This document shows positions 35,902 to 48,900 of a stretch of DNA of 64,000 nt, one piece after another; positions within the stretch are counted from its first letter, which is position 1, and the number at the start of each line of letters is the position of its first letter. This DNA comes from Mycogone perniciosa. Lineage: Eukaryota > Ascomycota > Sordariomycetes > Hypocreales > Hypocreaceae. The notes beneath the pieces were generated by a model. The model had not been told where the DNA came from. It saw nothing but the letters and a program-made list of their open reading frames with translations, and ran no database searches. The stretch covers positions 21,758-85,757 of the forward strand of contig JAOALB010000193.1 of NCBI GenBank assembly GCA_025331125.1, in the 5' to 3' direction. The translations under genes were made by a program, and so were the position numbers.

Positions 35902-38900
35902 GAGCTGTTTTTGACTCTCGTACTCCGTATCTGCCCTATGAGAGAGAGCAAGTCCACAGCGGGCATTTTTTCTCCGTAGTTTACTCTTCATCAGCGCCCT
36001 TTGGATCTACGACACCCATCTTCCACTAGTAATTGTTTCTCCAGCCCATGTTCACAGACTTCACGGGGCACTCGGCTCTATTTAGTATCCCATTGTAAAT
36101 AGCCTGTACATACATATCTCCGACAAAGGCGAACTTTTGTCGGCATTATGCATTATGCAATCCTTCACGTTTACTTTTAACCGGAGGAGAAGCGCCAAAC
36201 TTCATCCTACGCGAACCTACCAAGCTAATACATATCTACATACGCACGCCCCTTGTGCCAGAGACACACAGACGTTAGCGGAGAGCTTTTATCCTCGTTG
36301 GTTCGTGTCTGTGAAACTGCCCCGGTCCGGCATCTACCATCCATGGGGGTATAGTGTCGTTTATAGTAAGCCCAACGCTGACGCTATGGACAGAATCAGA
36401 CAAGTCGGTTTTCTTAAGCCCAAACACTTACTCGTATGGGCCTTGGAGCCAAATGCTGCAGCTTCCTAATACATGCTACCTGATGGTAGGAGTGTGAATA
36501 CACTAGTGTACGGCGATCATTTTAATGCCACCTTTTTCTTTTCTTTTTTTGTGTGTCTTGGCAGGAATCCCCATGACCTGAAAGAGTCAAACTTCTCCTT
36601 GGCAACTCTCGTACTATTCCAAGACTCTAAGACTCCAAGAGGAAGCAGCTCACGAAGCTCGTTCCTTTGAGTGAGTTCCCTTTCCTTTCCCTTCTTTTCC
36701 TCTCCCCCCTGAGCGGCTTGCTTCAGCCGTGTAAACCTGCCAGCTAGCCAGCCAAGCGCCCTCTTGTCTTTAGGCTAGTATGCTGAACGCCCGCTCGGAC
36801 GAAAACCCCTCCCATCGTGTGGTGTAGAGCTTCCAATTCGGGAGGTGAGTCTATGGGATTCTTTCAAATAGTACTCCGTAGATGAATGTGATCACTATTT
36901 ACTGCACTGCCTCCCGAGCGGATGTTTCCAATGGCATCATATGCTGCAATAAGGCGCTAATCCAACCAGAGAAGAGAAGATCCGCTTTCGCCAACCTCTA
37001 TGCATATATTTTGGCTAATAACCACCAAAGCCACACATCGCCAGATCATGTAATGAGACGTGGAACTTTTAAATCCTTGCTTGGCTATTATTACCACAAA
37101 TAACGCTCAGTAATCCCAACGGGCATCATCTACTACTATTGTTTCATCTCCTTGTTAGTCAAGATAGACAACCAACCCCCCATATCAAGACGCAATTCAC
37201 ATATCCATTTTTTTTTAATCAAATGGGAATCATCTCTCAGAATCAAAGTGACATTCTGGCCCCGTCCGCGGTGACAGCTCCTGTCTTTGATTTCTTTCAG
37301 CCCGTAACAAACGGCAAGAAGCGCGGAGTTGCGGCATGTTGCTCTAGTAGCTACCGGCGCCTCGGCAGACAAATTAGATGAGAAATATCACATTATCATA
37401 TCAAGCCGGGGAACCGTTCTGCCGGCCTGGGAATGATTCAAAATGCCGTCTAACGCCTATCGCCGAAGGCTAGATAGAACCAGAGCTGTGCGGCGCAAGG
37501 ATTAACACTATGAACGCCTTCACTTCTGAAGACTACTACCACTAATAGTAGAACATCTCAGTTCAAATGAACCACTCCATCCGTATCTGCCAAGCGGCTT
37601 GTAGATACAAGTACCCCGTAACCGGCGTATCCTTCAAAGAAGGACGGCGATCTTCAAAACCGGTGGCGTGTAACTATCGGCAATGCAACTTGAACGTTAG
37701 ATTTCGAGATGGCCCCGACGTCAGCCTTGCCGTTGGATCCTCTGTTGTGAAACGGTTGGTGGTTCTAGACCCGCGGAAGCTTATGCCAGTAATCCAGCCT
37801 TACGGCCTGCAGTGTGATTGTCGTGTCACACAAGCCACTATGGAATGCGGAGTAAATTGGATTTTAGCTAGTAGCAAGCAAGAGGGCGTTCCGGTAGGGA
37901 TTCATTTCCCCCAATTCCTTAGCCATGTTGGAAGCTTCATTCCACTGACGCCCGTTATGCTTTATGATCGACGAACAGGATCCCTTCGGAGCTCAAAAAC
38001 TCCACCAAACAGACCATGGAGCAGCTCTGGGCGAAGTACGAAGTGCCTCGTCATGCGAAAACGCACATAAACATTCCAAGTCGGTTTGCAGTCCCAAGGC
38101 TTTGTTTGTCATGTGGTTCTGTCATCGCCTAGATTGATTCGTCAGTGCCTAATAAAATGCACATTGAACTCCACAAGGCCATTCCCAGTTTTAGTAAGCA
38201 GATAGCTCAATACTGGGGAAGAGCTCGGCAATTATGATACGGCAATTGTGATCGTATAGCAATATAAGCAGCACAGGATCAGCCCTTATTGTTTCTCCAA
38301 GCCAAAGCATAGGCCGCCGTTTAGCTGTCTTATCTCCATAGGGCTACAAGCAAGGGCCAACCAACTGGACCTAGGTATGTATGATGATGTGTCGAGCTAG
38401 CAGGTCTGCCGCGCAATTCAAGGCTTGGTTTAGGAGCGGTAAATATGGAGTACTACTCGTAGTATCACACATCAAGAAGCGTAAATGAAAAGGAAAATGC
38501 AGCACAATAGATTCATAATCATCTCTAAACGATTAATCGACCAATATCCAAGCAGATTGCATTGGTATCTCTACCTAGGATTTCCTTTTCCCGGCCTCCA
38601 TAAACGCCATGCAAATGCTTGACTCAAGTGAGTCCCCTTCTGACCCTGCCCTAACCCAAAAACAGCTGGCCTCCCAGGGCATTATGCTGTGTATCCCTTA
38701 GTTGCTAAAATCCGTTTCGTAACGCATTCGAGTATAAAAACAAAAACAAAGTAAACAAGTAAGAAGAGGATATCCCATCCATCCAAGACGCCTTGCGACA
38801 AGAACCAAAAAAGGCGCGTCGACATTAGTACACGATGTACTCCTTGATCCACCATTTCCCATATCCCAATTGTACACAGCGTTTATAGCCATCTTCCTGA

Positions 38901-38977
38901 TAGAAGATAGAGAAAAATGCGTAAGAAAATCAAGCCGCCTCCTTCGCCCAATCCAGACTCTCCAAAAGCTCAGGTGC

Positions 38978-39933
38978 TCAAGCCAGCATAATGGGTCCTT
39001 TACCAGCATCAAATCCATGGCAGCCTCTTTCGTGTCGCTTCATGTTGCTGCGGACACTAAATGCCTTTCCACAGCCAATGTGAGGGCACTTGAATGGCTT
39101 CTCTCCTGTGTGTGAGTGGCTGTGGATGCGTAGGCTGCTGGGTCGGCTAAAAGCCTTGTTGCAAGTTTGGCAAATGTATCGATCCTGAGTCGGTGGGAAC
39201 GAGGCTCCATGTGATGGGTTGAGATAGTGATGATGCTGCCAGACATAGCCGCCAGATGAGGGGGCAACAGTTACTGGAACGGGAGGTGGGGGAGGAAACG
39301 CCTGTGGAAGAGGACGCTGCAGCTGAATTCCAGACGCTTGAATGGCAGGCGGTGGCAGCTGCATAGGCGGAGGATAATAGTTGCTCATGGGAGATGGAGT
39401 AGGTGAGGTTGTAGACAAAGACTGTCGAGAAGGACGAGATACAGCAGAATGATGGCGCTGGATATCGGCCTCAAGAGGAGGCGTTGCCTCGTAGTAGCGT
39501 CCAGGACCATAAGCAGTGGAGTGGTGGTTGTCAAATGATGCATCCGAGATCATAGGAGGTGTAGGAGGCAGGCCCCTGCATTGGTGAGGTACCTTGGAGT
39601 AAGATGATCCAGGGCGGCTGTCTGTCTTGCTATATGGTGTGTGTTGTCGAGTACGTCGTACTGTTGCTGGCAATGTAAGTCAGCTCTGCCATCCAGCCAT
39701 CCAGCTTCTGTGGATCCCGATGCAAGCATACCTTCAGGGCGAGGAGAGTTGTTTCGTGATACGGACGAGGCCTCGCTTGTAGGAGAGCCAGCGTCGGCGA
39801 GGCCCAGAAGATTTGAGATGGAAGGCAGTGAACACCTGTACTCCTCCATGGGAGGTGATGGAGGTGGTTGCGGAGAATATCTGTAGTATCCACCACCATA
39901 TGGAGGAGTTACTAAGGTAGTAACCATCGCCAT
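38978..39933 (-). CDS. C2H2 zinc-finger regulator, MtfA-like
   Basis: Predicted nuclear transcription factor. Minus-strand exons are 39933-39732 and 39660-38978, giving 294 residues. The N-terminus is MAMVTTLVTPPYGGGYYRYS. The segment EEYRCSLPSISNLLGLAD resembles the conserved CSLPSISxLL block of MtfA-type regulators (master regulator of secondary metabolism and development in Aspergillus). A long Pro/Gln/Ser-rich middle follows. Two C-terminal fingers lie at about 229-251 (YICQTCNKAFSRPSSLRIHSHSH, CX2CX12HX3H) and 257-282 (CX4CX12HX4H, with TGEKPF linker). The protein ends 12 residues after the second finger. The start was set at the ATG at 39933 because upstream in-frame codons are not ATG. 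The call as MtfA-like rests on finger sequence and the CSLPSIS block; other two-finger regulators such as Rsv2/Azf1 relatives are possible. Confidence 0.85.
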
Positions 39934-42900
39934 GTTAGATGTGTTGGTTGTATGATGTTGCGTTGGTAGCAATGTTCGTGACGATGTCGACAAGTGCCAG
40001 TCAGTGAATTGGTATTATACGACGGTGATGATGATATGGCAGTAATGACGGTAGGTTCAGTTGACTGATCGTTGAGGAAGATGTGTGTTGGTTAGATAGT
40101 TGGTCGAGGTATGGTCCAAAAAGAGGTTCAGCCCAGTTGCAAGATGGGGGCCGGTCGTGTATGTATATGTATAAGCAACCTGGGCTGAGTGAGGTGTGGA
40201 GCAGATATCAGATCTGTAGGTACGAGTACTACTCCGTAGGGATGCTATCCCACACGACAGCCTAGCTAGCTACTTGTTGTACTCGTAGTTGTCGCAAAAA
40301 TGAGAGTGGACCGGACCGTTGCCCTTGTTGGACATCTATCATGCCTGGGAGCATCTGGGAGTCTGGGACAAAAGCAATAAGCATCATCCTAGCAGGGGTG
40401 TGTAAATTGGAGGGGGGGCGGCCAAGGGCGTGTGTGCATGTGGCGTTTTTGGCTTCTCAGACAGCCCGGCACTGTCCCAAGGATCGTTAAGCACACGCAC
40501 CAGTACATGCTGAGACGGGTGCATCTATCATGTGGGCCTACTCGACCGGGGTGTGTGGATTGAACGGCATGAAATGGGGGCTGTTTGATCAGTCCTCCTG
40601 GACCGGGCCCGCGGATACAGAGAGATCGTGGGTGTGTGCGTCGTTGTGCATGGCGTGGGCGTGTTCCGGCCAGGATTGTCATCATGGATCATCTTCTGGC
40701 CAAACAGCTTGGCGTGGGTGGCGTGGGACAATGCAAGGAAACGTGAGCACACTGGCTCTCAGTATCCTTGATCCTTGCTTCCACACCCATCGAACCTCTC
40801 TCTGACGTCCTTCTTTCTCAGCTTCTGGACTCTCTGCACGCGCTCAACGGCCCTGGGTCGGGGGAGAGGCGAATAGTAAGGCTTGTGTGCCACGTGGGGC
40901 CGCAACACAAACGAGAGGATTTTCCCTTCTTCCTTTCTTTTCTCGTGTGCTTGAATTCCAGTTTAATGCCCACCTTCTCAGTCCCTCAACAACTTGGTGA
41001 GTGAGTAATGGGTATATTGGCCGACACGCTCAAATGCATTGCCAAACAACCGCCATTAACCGTCCCGTCTCGCCCGCAAGATGATTACCCTGGTCCTGCA
41101 GGTGCTTCAAAAGGGGGCCAAGTGCCCGCCCCGCGGTAAACCCTAGCGCTGCCCGGCACAGCTCTGAGACGATCTGCGAGTCAAGGACGTGAATCAATGC
41201 CTTGCGTGACTGGATTGTCAGGCTGATCTTGTGCTGCTTGCCTCTGCACTTCTCATCAATCCTCGTGCATGGATGGACATACATGCATACATACACATAG
41301 TACTTCGTACTCCGTCGTATGTACGTAGTATGTATGCAGAGTGTTCGTATGGATGCATCCAGCTCGGGGGCCGAGGAACGCATACCTGGACAATAAGGGA
41401 ATTTATGAAGCAATAGTACCAAGTACTGCTCCTCCACGTCCAAATGTACCGTACCTCGGCGTCTGCATAGGTCCTATTATATTTATTGCCCAGGCCATCG
41501 AGGCTGTCACATTGGCGTCATTGTCTGGTCTGGTGGTGTCTTGTGTTTTTTTTTGCTAGGATTCCCAACCATCTCGATCTGTGCGATGCAGCCTTCCGCG
41601 TTGTCGTCAGAACTGCCGTCTTTCGGGTCTTCTGCAGGTTTGGAGGATGATTGCACACAAAGAACTGCTACTAAGATGTTATTACCTGTTAAACGACATC
41701 TGTGGGCGACACAATCCCACAAAATTCTAGGCAACCCTCGTAAGCAGAGCCGACGGGCGCTCAATGCCTTCCCTCTCCTCTTGGTAGGTGTGTTCATCCG
41801 CTGGGCCACGCAAACACCGCTGGTGAGAAAGGTGCTGCGGCAGCACCGGTCCGATAGTGCGTCGGCAAACTTTGTTCGTGGAGCTGCTTGCACACCGGTG
41901 GTGCTTGGTCCAGGACTCAGCGTTCTAGGCTCGCATCAACTTGGGCTGGGCCAAGCTGTCAATGTGGTTCTTAAGCGAAGACGAGCATTGCTCTCATCAT
42001 GGTGGCCCGTTAAACGCCACACCCACCCAGGTCCATGCTAATTGAATGATCTTCATGCTAGCACCAGACGCCCTATGAACACCAATCCTACATCTTGCTT
42101 GGCTGCTGTTCTTCTCACTCGGGCCTCGTAGCCGTGTGCGCCACCTGCTGGGACCCTTGTTTGCCGGCATGGGGGCAACGATTTCTGTCATGATCGACCT
42201 AGCATCAGGGAGGGTTAACGGACCAGAGACTGGCTCGTCCTTCTCACCTCTGTCTGCTTCCCGAATTCTCCCTGACGGGCGTTCCGGGAGCTACCTGTAT
42301 TAGTACCTGACCCGGATCTCGCCCTGCATTCGTCGTCATAACTACGTGATTAGTGGTTGAAGGCGTTTTGTACTCGTACAAATATTAGTGATATGCCGAT
42401 TATACGAGAGGTTGCGGTGAAATGCCTGTCGTTGTCAGAAAGTTTTCGACTGTTTCCTCAAATCATGGCGTGCCATTGATGCTAGGGTGAATGCATAGTA
42501 CATAGTTTATTATCCTTACCTTGCTTTTCTCAGGCTGTAATGCTCCCGTCCGAAGGATGTGCTGTGCGCTTGATAGGTAGGTAGCCTTGCATAAAGGAAC
42601 GCACTATCAGCTGTTGTGCTCAGACGCGGAGCGGGATGCTAGTTGTTCGTATAAATTAAGTGCAAATAAGGCCTAGCAGGTACGAGTCCCCCAGATTTCG
42701 CTCCAACTTGCTAGTCTGAGCACACATTCCATCCACACTTACGGAGTAGAATTTTTCTGTTTAGTTGTATGGTCTGAGTTGTCAACGCCGATGGATCTTG
42801 CCGTGGATGAGTACGAGGAAGTAAGCAGAATGCGATGACCATCTGGCCATGACCCACGGGGCGTTATAGTTCACGCCCAGGTGCGTTGGTGTTGCGTGGG

Positions 42901-45900
42901 GCCAACCCTAGGCTGTGAAATGAGATGTTCTGGAAGATTGCTGGAAACTTGGCCAATGCGTCGCTCGTGTTTGGTAAAAGTGGTTCGAGGCACGTGCTGG
43001 TCTATTTATTCCTTGAGACATTGGGATGCTGTCTCTCTCCCTGGTCGATGTTGATTGTTGATGGTGGAAGTTGTGCAAGTACAAATCGCAGAAGTGGTTG
43101 CAAAATGTACATACCTGCCAAAAAGTGAGTGATATGCGAATCAAACTCCGAAATTGAATGATCGCATGGTTTGCCCAGAAGACTGACCTTACCCGGAAAT
43201 AGTACGAGGTAGGCACCCGCAAAAATAGCCGAACAAAGCGCCCAACATTTCTGTGGCCTGATTGATTGATTATACAATGTGTGCACCGTGACGAAAAGTA
43301 GTATGTAGCAAACCGGGCAGATCGAATATTGTGGGCTTGTCCGGTGCAGAATGACATTTTGCAGACCAACTCGGGGAGTTACGTGTCTGTATTTGCCCCC
43401 GGCCATCTGATCATCATGTTTTGCTTGGCTTATGACTGCCGGTGGGCTTTTTCGATCAACGATGACGACTAGGAGCGTTTCGAAGGCTATTAGAAATTCA
43501 GGAGCTGACAGATCAATATCGTCCGACTCTCCGTTCACTTCTCGACCAACACATGCACTGTTCGAGGAGATCTGCCTCTATGACGATTGGCGAGACCCTT
43601 AGAATGCTAGTGTCGGGGCAGACTTCCAGAATAGCCCAGGTGTGTGACAGGTTGGGTAATCGTTGATCAGCACCATGCAGGAGGATCCTCCCGTCACCAT
43701 CGTCTCCCTTAAACAGCCTCACTAATCACAGGTGGTGACGAAGGTTTGACGAATGCATCCCGGAAACCGGGAATGTTCAAGACTGACTCCAAGAAGGATG
43801 CATGTACGAGTAATGTCTTTCGTGTTGCCGGCTGTCGTCTGTTTGCTATGGCTCAACTGGCCCTACCATACCATACCAAGGGAAGTGGAGCGCACTAGCC
43901 GTCGGGCAAGCGCCGACATCTAGCCCAAGACGCAAAGTGAGCTGTGCGCTCTCTGTATGGAGAGATCCTGTCATGGCTGTGAGGTGACGAGAGGTGACGG
44001 GTGCGCCACGCGATGGAAGTGCGGGCAAAACGGACATCAACTGTTCTACTCGTATGCGCCGGTTGCGCCGAGTCGGCGACGGAATGAGTCGAGTCGGGTC
44101 GATTCAAGTCGAGTCAAGCACAATGTCCGAAATCGAGGTGCTCGTACTTCGTACGGCCGGATGGTTATTTGAAACTAGCCCCCTCGATTAATTTGATCTC
44201 GCGATTCTACTCGCAAGGTTGGGCTCACCGAGAAGCATGCAAGCCCCTCATGCAAATTTCTTGGTAAGGACCCGGCCCTCGGCTCATCCTATCACCCGAT
44301 AGGAGGGTCGTCGTCCGGGGCACAGCAAGCACAGGCAAATAGGGCATTTTTGCCCTCGGTTGCATGTGGAAAGCGTGGGAAGAATGCTCGTTTCGATGAA
44401 GCCCCTGGTGTTGTGTGAATCTTGGGATTGATCCGAAAGCTTCTTTTCCAGAACGATGTGGTGGGGTGCAGTGGGTTCAGTACCCTGAGATACGTACCTG
44501 GTACGGTGGTGGATGTACCCGTCACCTAGCAAACTCAGCAATTCTTAGTAGGAGATACTCCTCCGAAGCTTGTGGCTCACATTCACATTCGTTTAGGCGT
44601 TTTACACAGAGATAGGTCGGGATCATCCTTGCTGAGTTGCTGTAAGCGGCTTCGATTTCATTAACCCAGATTCTGCGCAGTCACTCATACTACTAGTACA
44701 TACTGTGAAGTACTACTTCGTCCATACTAATCGTAAATACCTGAAGCATTTACTAGTTGTTAAGCGGGCGAGTCAGGAAGTGATGCTCCCGGGCACCAAG
44801 TACTACATATGTACCTAGCGATGTGCTTCTGCAGATGCCACAAAAGCCACTCCACGCCCCCAAACGCCACGCCGCGTCAGACACGAAAAAAAAAGAGAGA
44901 AGACAGAGAAAAGGCAAATCCACATCAAATCGGATAGACCCAATCACCACTTCTCGACATCAACGCTTCGACAAAGCTAGTCTGCCGTCCATGGTTCGAT
45001 TGCGGGATCCGTTATCAATATATCCATATTATATACGGAGTACGGTGTACACACTAATACCACTACTACTATTACTACTACGGCCTACTCGTACATACAT
45101 ACATACATACATGTACATATGCACCATCGCTTCCGCGGGACTGTACCGTACCGGAAATGAAATAGTATCGTGGAAATGACCCAAGGAGGCCAAGGGCAGC
45201 CATTCGGAGCGCCGGCCCGCCGTCATGACGATCAGCCAGGGTCTCCCCTGTTCATCCACGCGAGGAGTGGAGCTGGTGAGCACTTTCCAGGCGTCTGTGG
45301 CTCTCAAAGGCGGCACAGCCCAGCCAACTCGCCCGCAGGACAAGGCCTCGTGGCTTTGGAGCTGATTTCTGGGGCTTTCTCGTAACTATGCCGAGATCCA
45401 TGCCGACGGGGTTTTGCTCGGAGGCCTTTCCGTTTGCCGCCTGGGGAGGGGGGGAGCTGTACATATTTGGAACGAACAGCAGAAATCCCGCGATTGTACT
45501 CCGTATGTGGATCTCCATTCGATTTATGTAGGGCTGCGATGGAATCGCTCCATATCCTCCGGACTAAATGGCGTGTTGTTGGTTTCCTCTCGTTTAATAC
45601 GGAGTAGGAGCACCATACCCCGTCTAGGCATTCTCCCCGGGCCGCCTAGCAATGGGCGGCGCGCGCGGAGGAATTCGACTAACCTACAGTATGATTCCCA
45701 TATTAGGCAGCTGACCGAGAAGATGGGCAAACACTTGCCTGAAGCAGGTTTCGTGCTATTTCCAAGTGCTGTTGGTTTGCATCACTTCCATCTCGGTCAA
45801 CAATCGACGTCTCTCATTCACCAGACTCCATCCAATCGAACCGGGTTTGCTCCATCCATTCATTGCAGTTTCACATTCCTGGCAAATCAAAAGATGGGAT

Positions 45901-48900
45901 ATTGCAAAGATGAACGTTGGGACTTTTGAGATCGACATACACCCTCCCTCCCGCTGCCCAACATGTACGAGTAAATCATACCCACCATCCCGAAAGCTGA
46001 AAAGGCTGTATGGAGGACATCCAGCAATCGCATATGCAATCATATCCAAGCAAAATGAAGCCAACATCACGGGGATACATAGACACGCCGGAGGGGAGGG
46101 CCTCGCTTGTTGTTGGAAAAGTAAAATACTGTGCGATCGGCACTGTTACGATGAATTTTGGTCATCAACATCAAAGGATAGAGCTCATGCGCTGTCAATA
46201 CTCGTAGAGCACAAAAAATCTTCCTTCTCAACAGTGTCATCGGCTAAGCACAATATCCCAGCTGCGACACCACAGGTATCATGACGTTCACGTCGTTAGC
46301 TTCGCTTCTCAGCCCCCGTTTCGAGCATTGAATCGTAAATCTAATCTAATCTCGGTTGGATAAACCGGTTGGCAAGAGTTCTACGAGTACTCCATGTAGT
46401 ATATCTCTCATAACACTACCCTACTGGGCATGGAAGAGGGTGTAGTAGTACCCCGTACTTTATGGCTCATCGCAAAGTCATGCTCATGGCGGTCTACTCC
46501 GCATTTAATCCATATATTGCCATTTCCTTTTGTGCTGCTCCCTTTGACTTCATTTCGAACGATGACGACGATTACATGCCCAAGATGGTGCATCTGATGA
46601 CCATGAAAAGGGTGTGTACTACTCCGTATACTTGTCGTACATAATACGAGAACTACAAGCCCGCAGGGATGCCAAATGTTGGTTGGATATCTCTAAATTG
46701 CTTGTGTTGCTAGCTTTCTGGTAATTTCTGCGTGTCCGTCAAGGTACTGATGTAACAAATATGACACCCTTTCGACCTGGTTAATGACATGCGAGTGGTT
46801 ACTGGTCCTTCTTCGGACAATCTATCGAATAAGCCGCCCTTAGATGGGCTCCACGTGTCATCACACATCCCTGCGCGTCAAGCGACAAAGAGAGAAGGAA
46901 TCTTGATGAGGCCAAACCCTTGCTCAAAGACAACTCTAATTATACTTCATCGTACCTTTTCTCGGACTGTTGCAATCATCACTGGGCAAACACCTGATAG
47001 AGACCCGCGTTGTGCGGGTCAGCGCCCAGGATAGCACATACAGCTGAAAAAAGCACTGTTTACGTCGTAGGCCCAGAGCGATCGAAACCCGCTTTCCAGG
47101 CATCTGCTTGGCTCCACGCCTCCCTTTGCCGGGGCTCCAGGGCAAAACCAGTTGGGAAGGATTATCGCTTGTCGCGGCCGATTCGAGATATGCCCCGGTT
47201 GATCACCTTCACATGGCCCACATTCAACACATGTATGTACATTGCACCCTCGTACATGCTTGTACGAGTAAGGGCCTACAGCGGGCGTCTATTGTCTGCT
47301 TCCCCGTTGGCCGATCTGATGCAGACACGAAGTGTGAACTTTGAACAGGCTTGAGCTGCAGGATGACGGGCGGCTCCCTCCAACCATCCCATAGTGCCGC
47401 CGAAGCCAAGCCGCTATACAGACTTAAGCTTGCTTAGACTGCATGCTGAGGATCAGATATACCAATGTGAAGGTGCTTGGTTGTGATTGTGGGTTGGGGG
47501 AGATCCAGCCACACACATCGCAGTGATTGAACCGTTGCATCAGTGGGCTTGACGCTTGGCTGGCATCCAGAAATTGATGGAAGTATGATGGCAAACGGCC
47601 CGTGGCCGTTGTGGGCGTGAATGTCCTACACCTCCAGTGAATGAGGCCATCATCATTGGATGCAAAACGGCTGTCGAGTGGGATGTTCCCGATACAACAG
47701 AGCGGGTGACAAACCCGGCCCAACAAGTACGAGTAGACGAGAAAACAACGCAGCGGAGTTGTTGGGATGTCGCGCAATCCGCCAGTCAGCCATTGATGCG
47801 TCATCCTGGCAATGTGACAGGCAGGCGAGAGCACATCGGTGGTGGCCAAACGGGTTCATCATTCACAACGTCTGCTTTGGGTTGACTAACATGCAACGCA
47901 GCCGTGCACGATTGAACCCGTTGTTCTGGACCTGACTGCTATGGAGTTGGCTCACGCTTGGTTCACGCTTTTCGTTTGCTGGATGCAGCAACCTTGATTG
48001 ACAAGGCCAAGTGCCAAGATGGGGAGCAAGCATAGTCGGTTCCGGGGCGCTCGTCCCCCGAAAATGCCAGGGTCTGTCCCGGGAGAAGACCGTGCCACCG
48101 TGGTATGGTGTGAGAAGTCGCATGGAGATATCAGCCGCGTGAAACGCAAGGCGACCGATCGGTTGTCTATGATTTTTTTCTTCTTTTGCAGGTCCTTCTA
48201 TTTCCACGATCCTTCGGCCTGTGCCCAAGCAACATGCGATGCGAACTTGGGTTAGCAAGTCAGTGGAGGTTACGGAGTAATAGACTGGGGTGTTTGTGGC
48301 GATATGAGTGACGCCGTCGCACACATTAGCGAAATGGCTTATTAAAGATTCGTGTCATGCTTACTTTCTCGTACGAGCACGGGAAGTTCTCAGCGCTTCC
48401 AGATGCTAGAGCTGGGTTGTTGCTCTGCTGATGATCCTGGCCGGATGGTGCTTTGATTTGACTTGTGTCAGTAAGAGCGAGCTTGTACGGAGTACTCCTG
48501 TAATAAAAGAAAAAAAAGTAATATGAACAGGGCCAGAGATGGTAGTACCAAACCATCATTTTCGACAATGGAACTTCAGGTAACATCCCCATGCGTCTTG
48601 GCGGTTCGATAGACAATCCATCGAAAAATCTGGTGGAGCTGTCTGACCACCCCCAACACAAAGCTGAAGCGAGTGCGGAATACTACCAGGTAAGATTGAG
48701 ACATCGAGATTCGTGTCTTGGATGATGCTGTCACGGCCCGTCAGCGGGTATGCCAGCCACGGCGCTTGAAGCGGAGCCATAAGCCTTATGATGTAGCATT
48801 GATGCCATGCAATGCAAGGAGTTGGCAATAGCGTTTGCGGACCTTGCAAACATGCCTTCCTTCTCCAACAAGGTATGATTAGTAGTCGTAATATCCTAGC

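Larger units (their letters stand above)
27140..38977. other. Gene-poor region, 11.8 kb
   Basis: No coding region can be supported. GC content is intermediate with no RIP pattern, and no transposase, reverse transcriptase or terminal repeats are recognised. The stretch holds the hexamer repeat at 27277, a (TTGATA)4 run at 28091-28114, a GA tract near 33549-33567, a (GACT)5 tract at 35881-35901, a G-run at 35762-35772 and many TACGGAGTA copies. The longest ATG-started frame (37567-38070) has no recognisable features. The right part is the 3' flank of the C2H2 gene. Confidence 0.5.

Noticed and set aside
37567..38070. ATG-started 167-residue frame in the gene-poor block
   Set aside because: No recognisable motif, no promoter or splice context, and a frame of this length is not unexpected in 23 kb of sequence.
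41541..42041. 166-residue frame
   Set aside because: It has no ATG at its start, and the composition is not protein-like.
43002..43538. 178-residue minus-strand frame with hydrophobic stretches
   Set aside because: No ATG start, no family resemblance and no continuous exon model could be built.
45838..45850. B-box-like CCGGTTCGATTGG on the minus strand
   Set aside because: No A box at the right distance and no acceptor stem.
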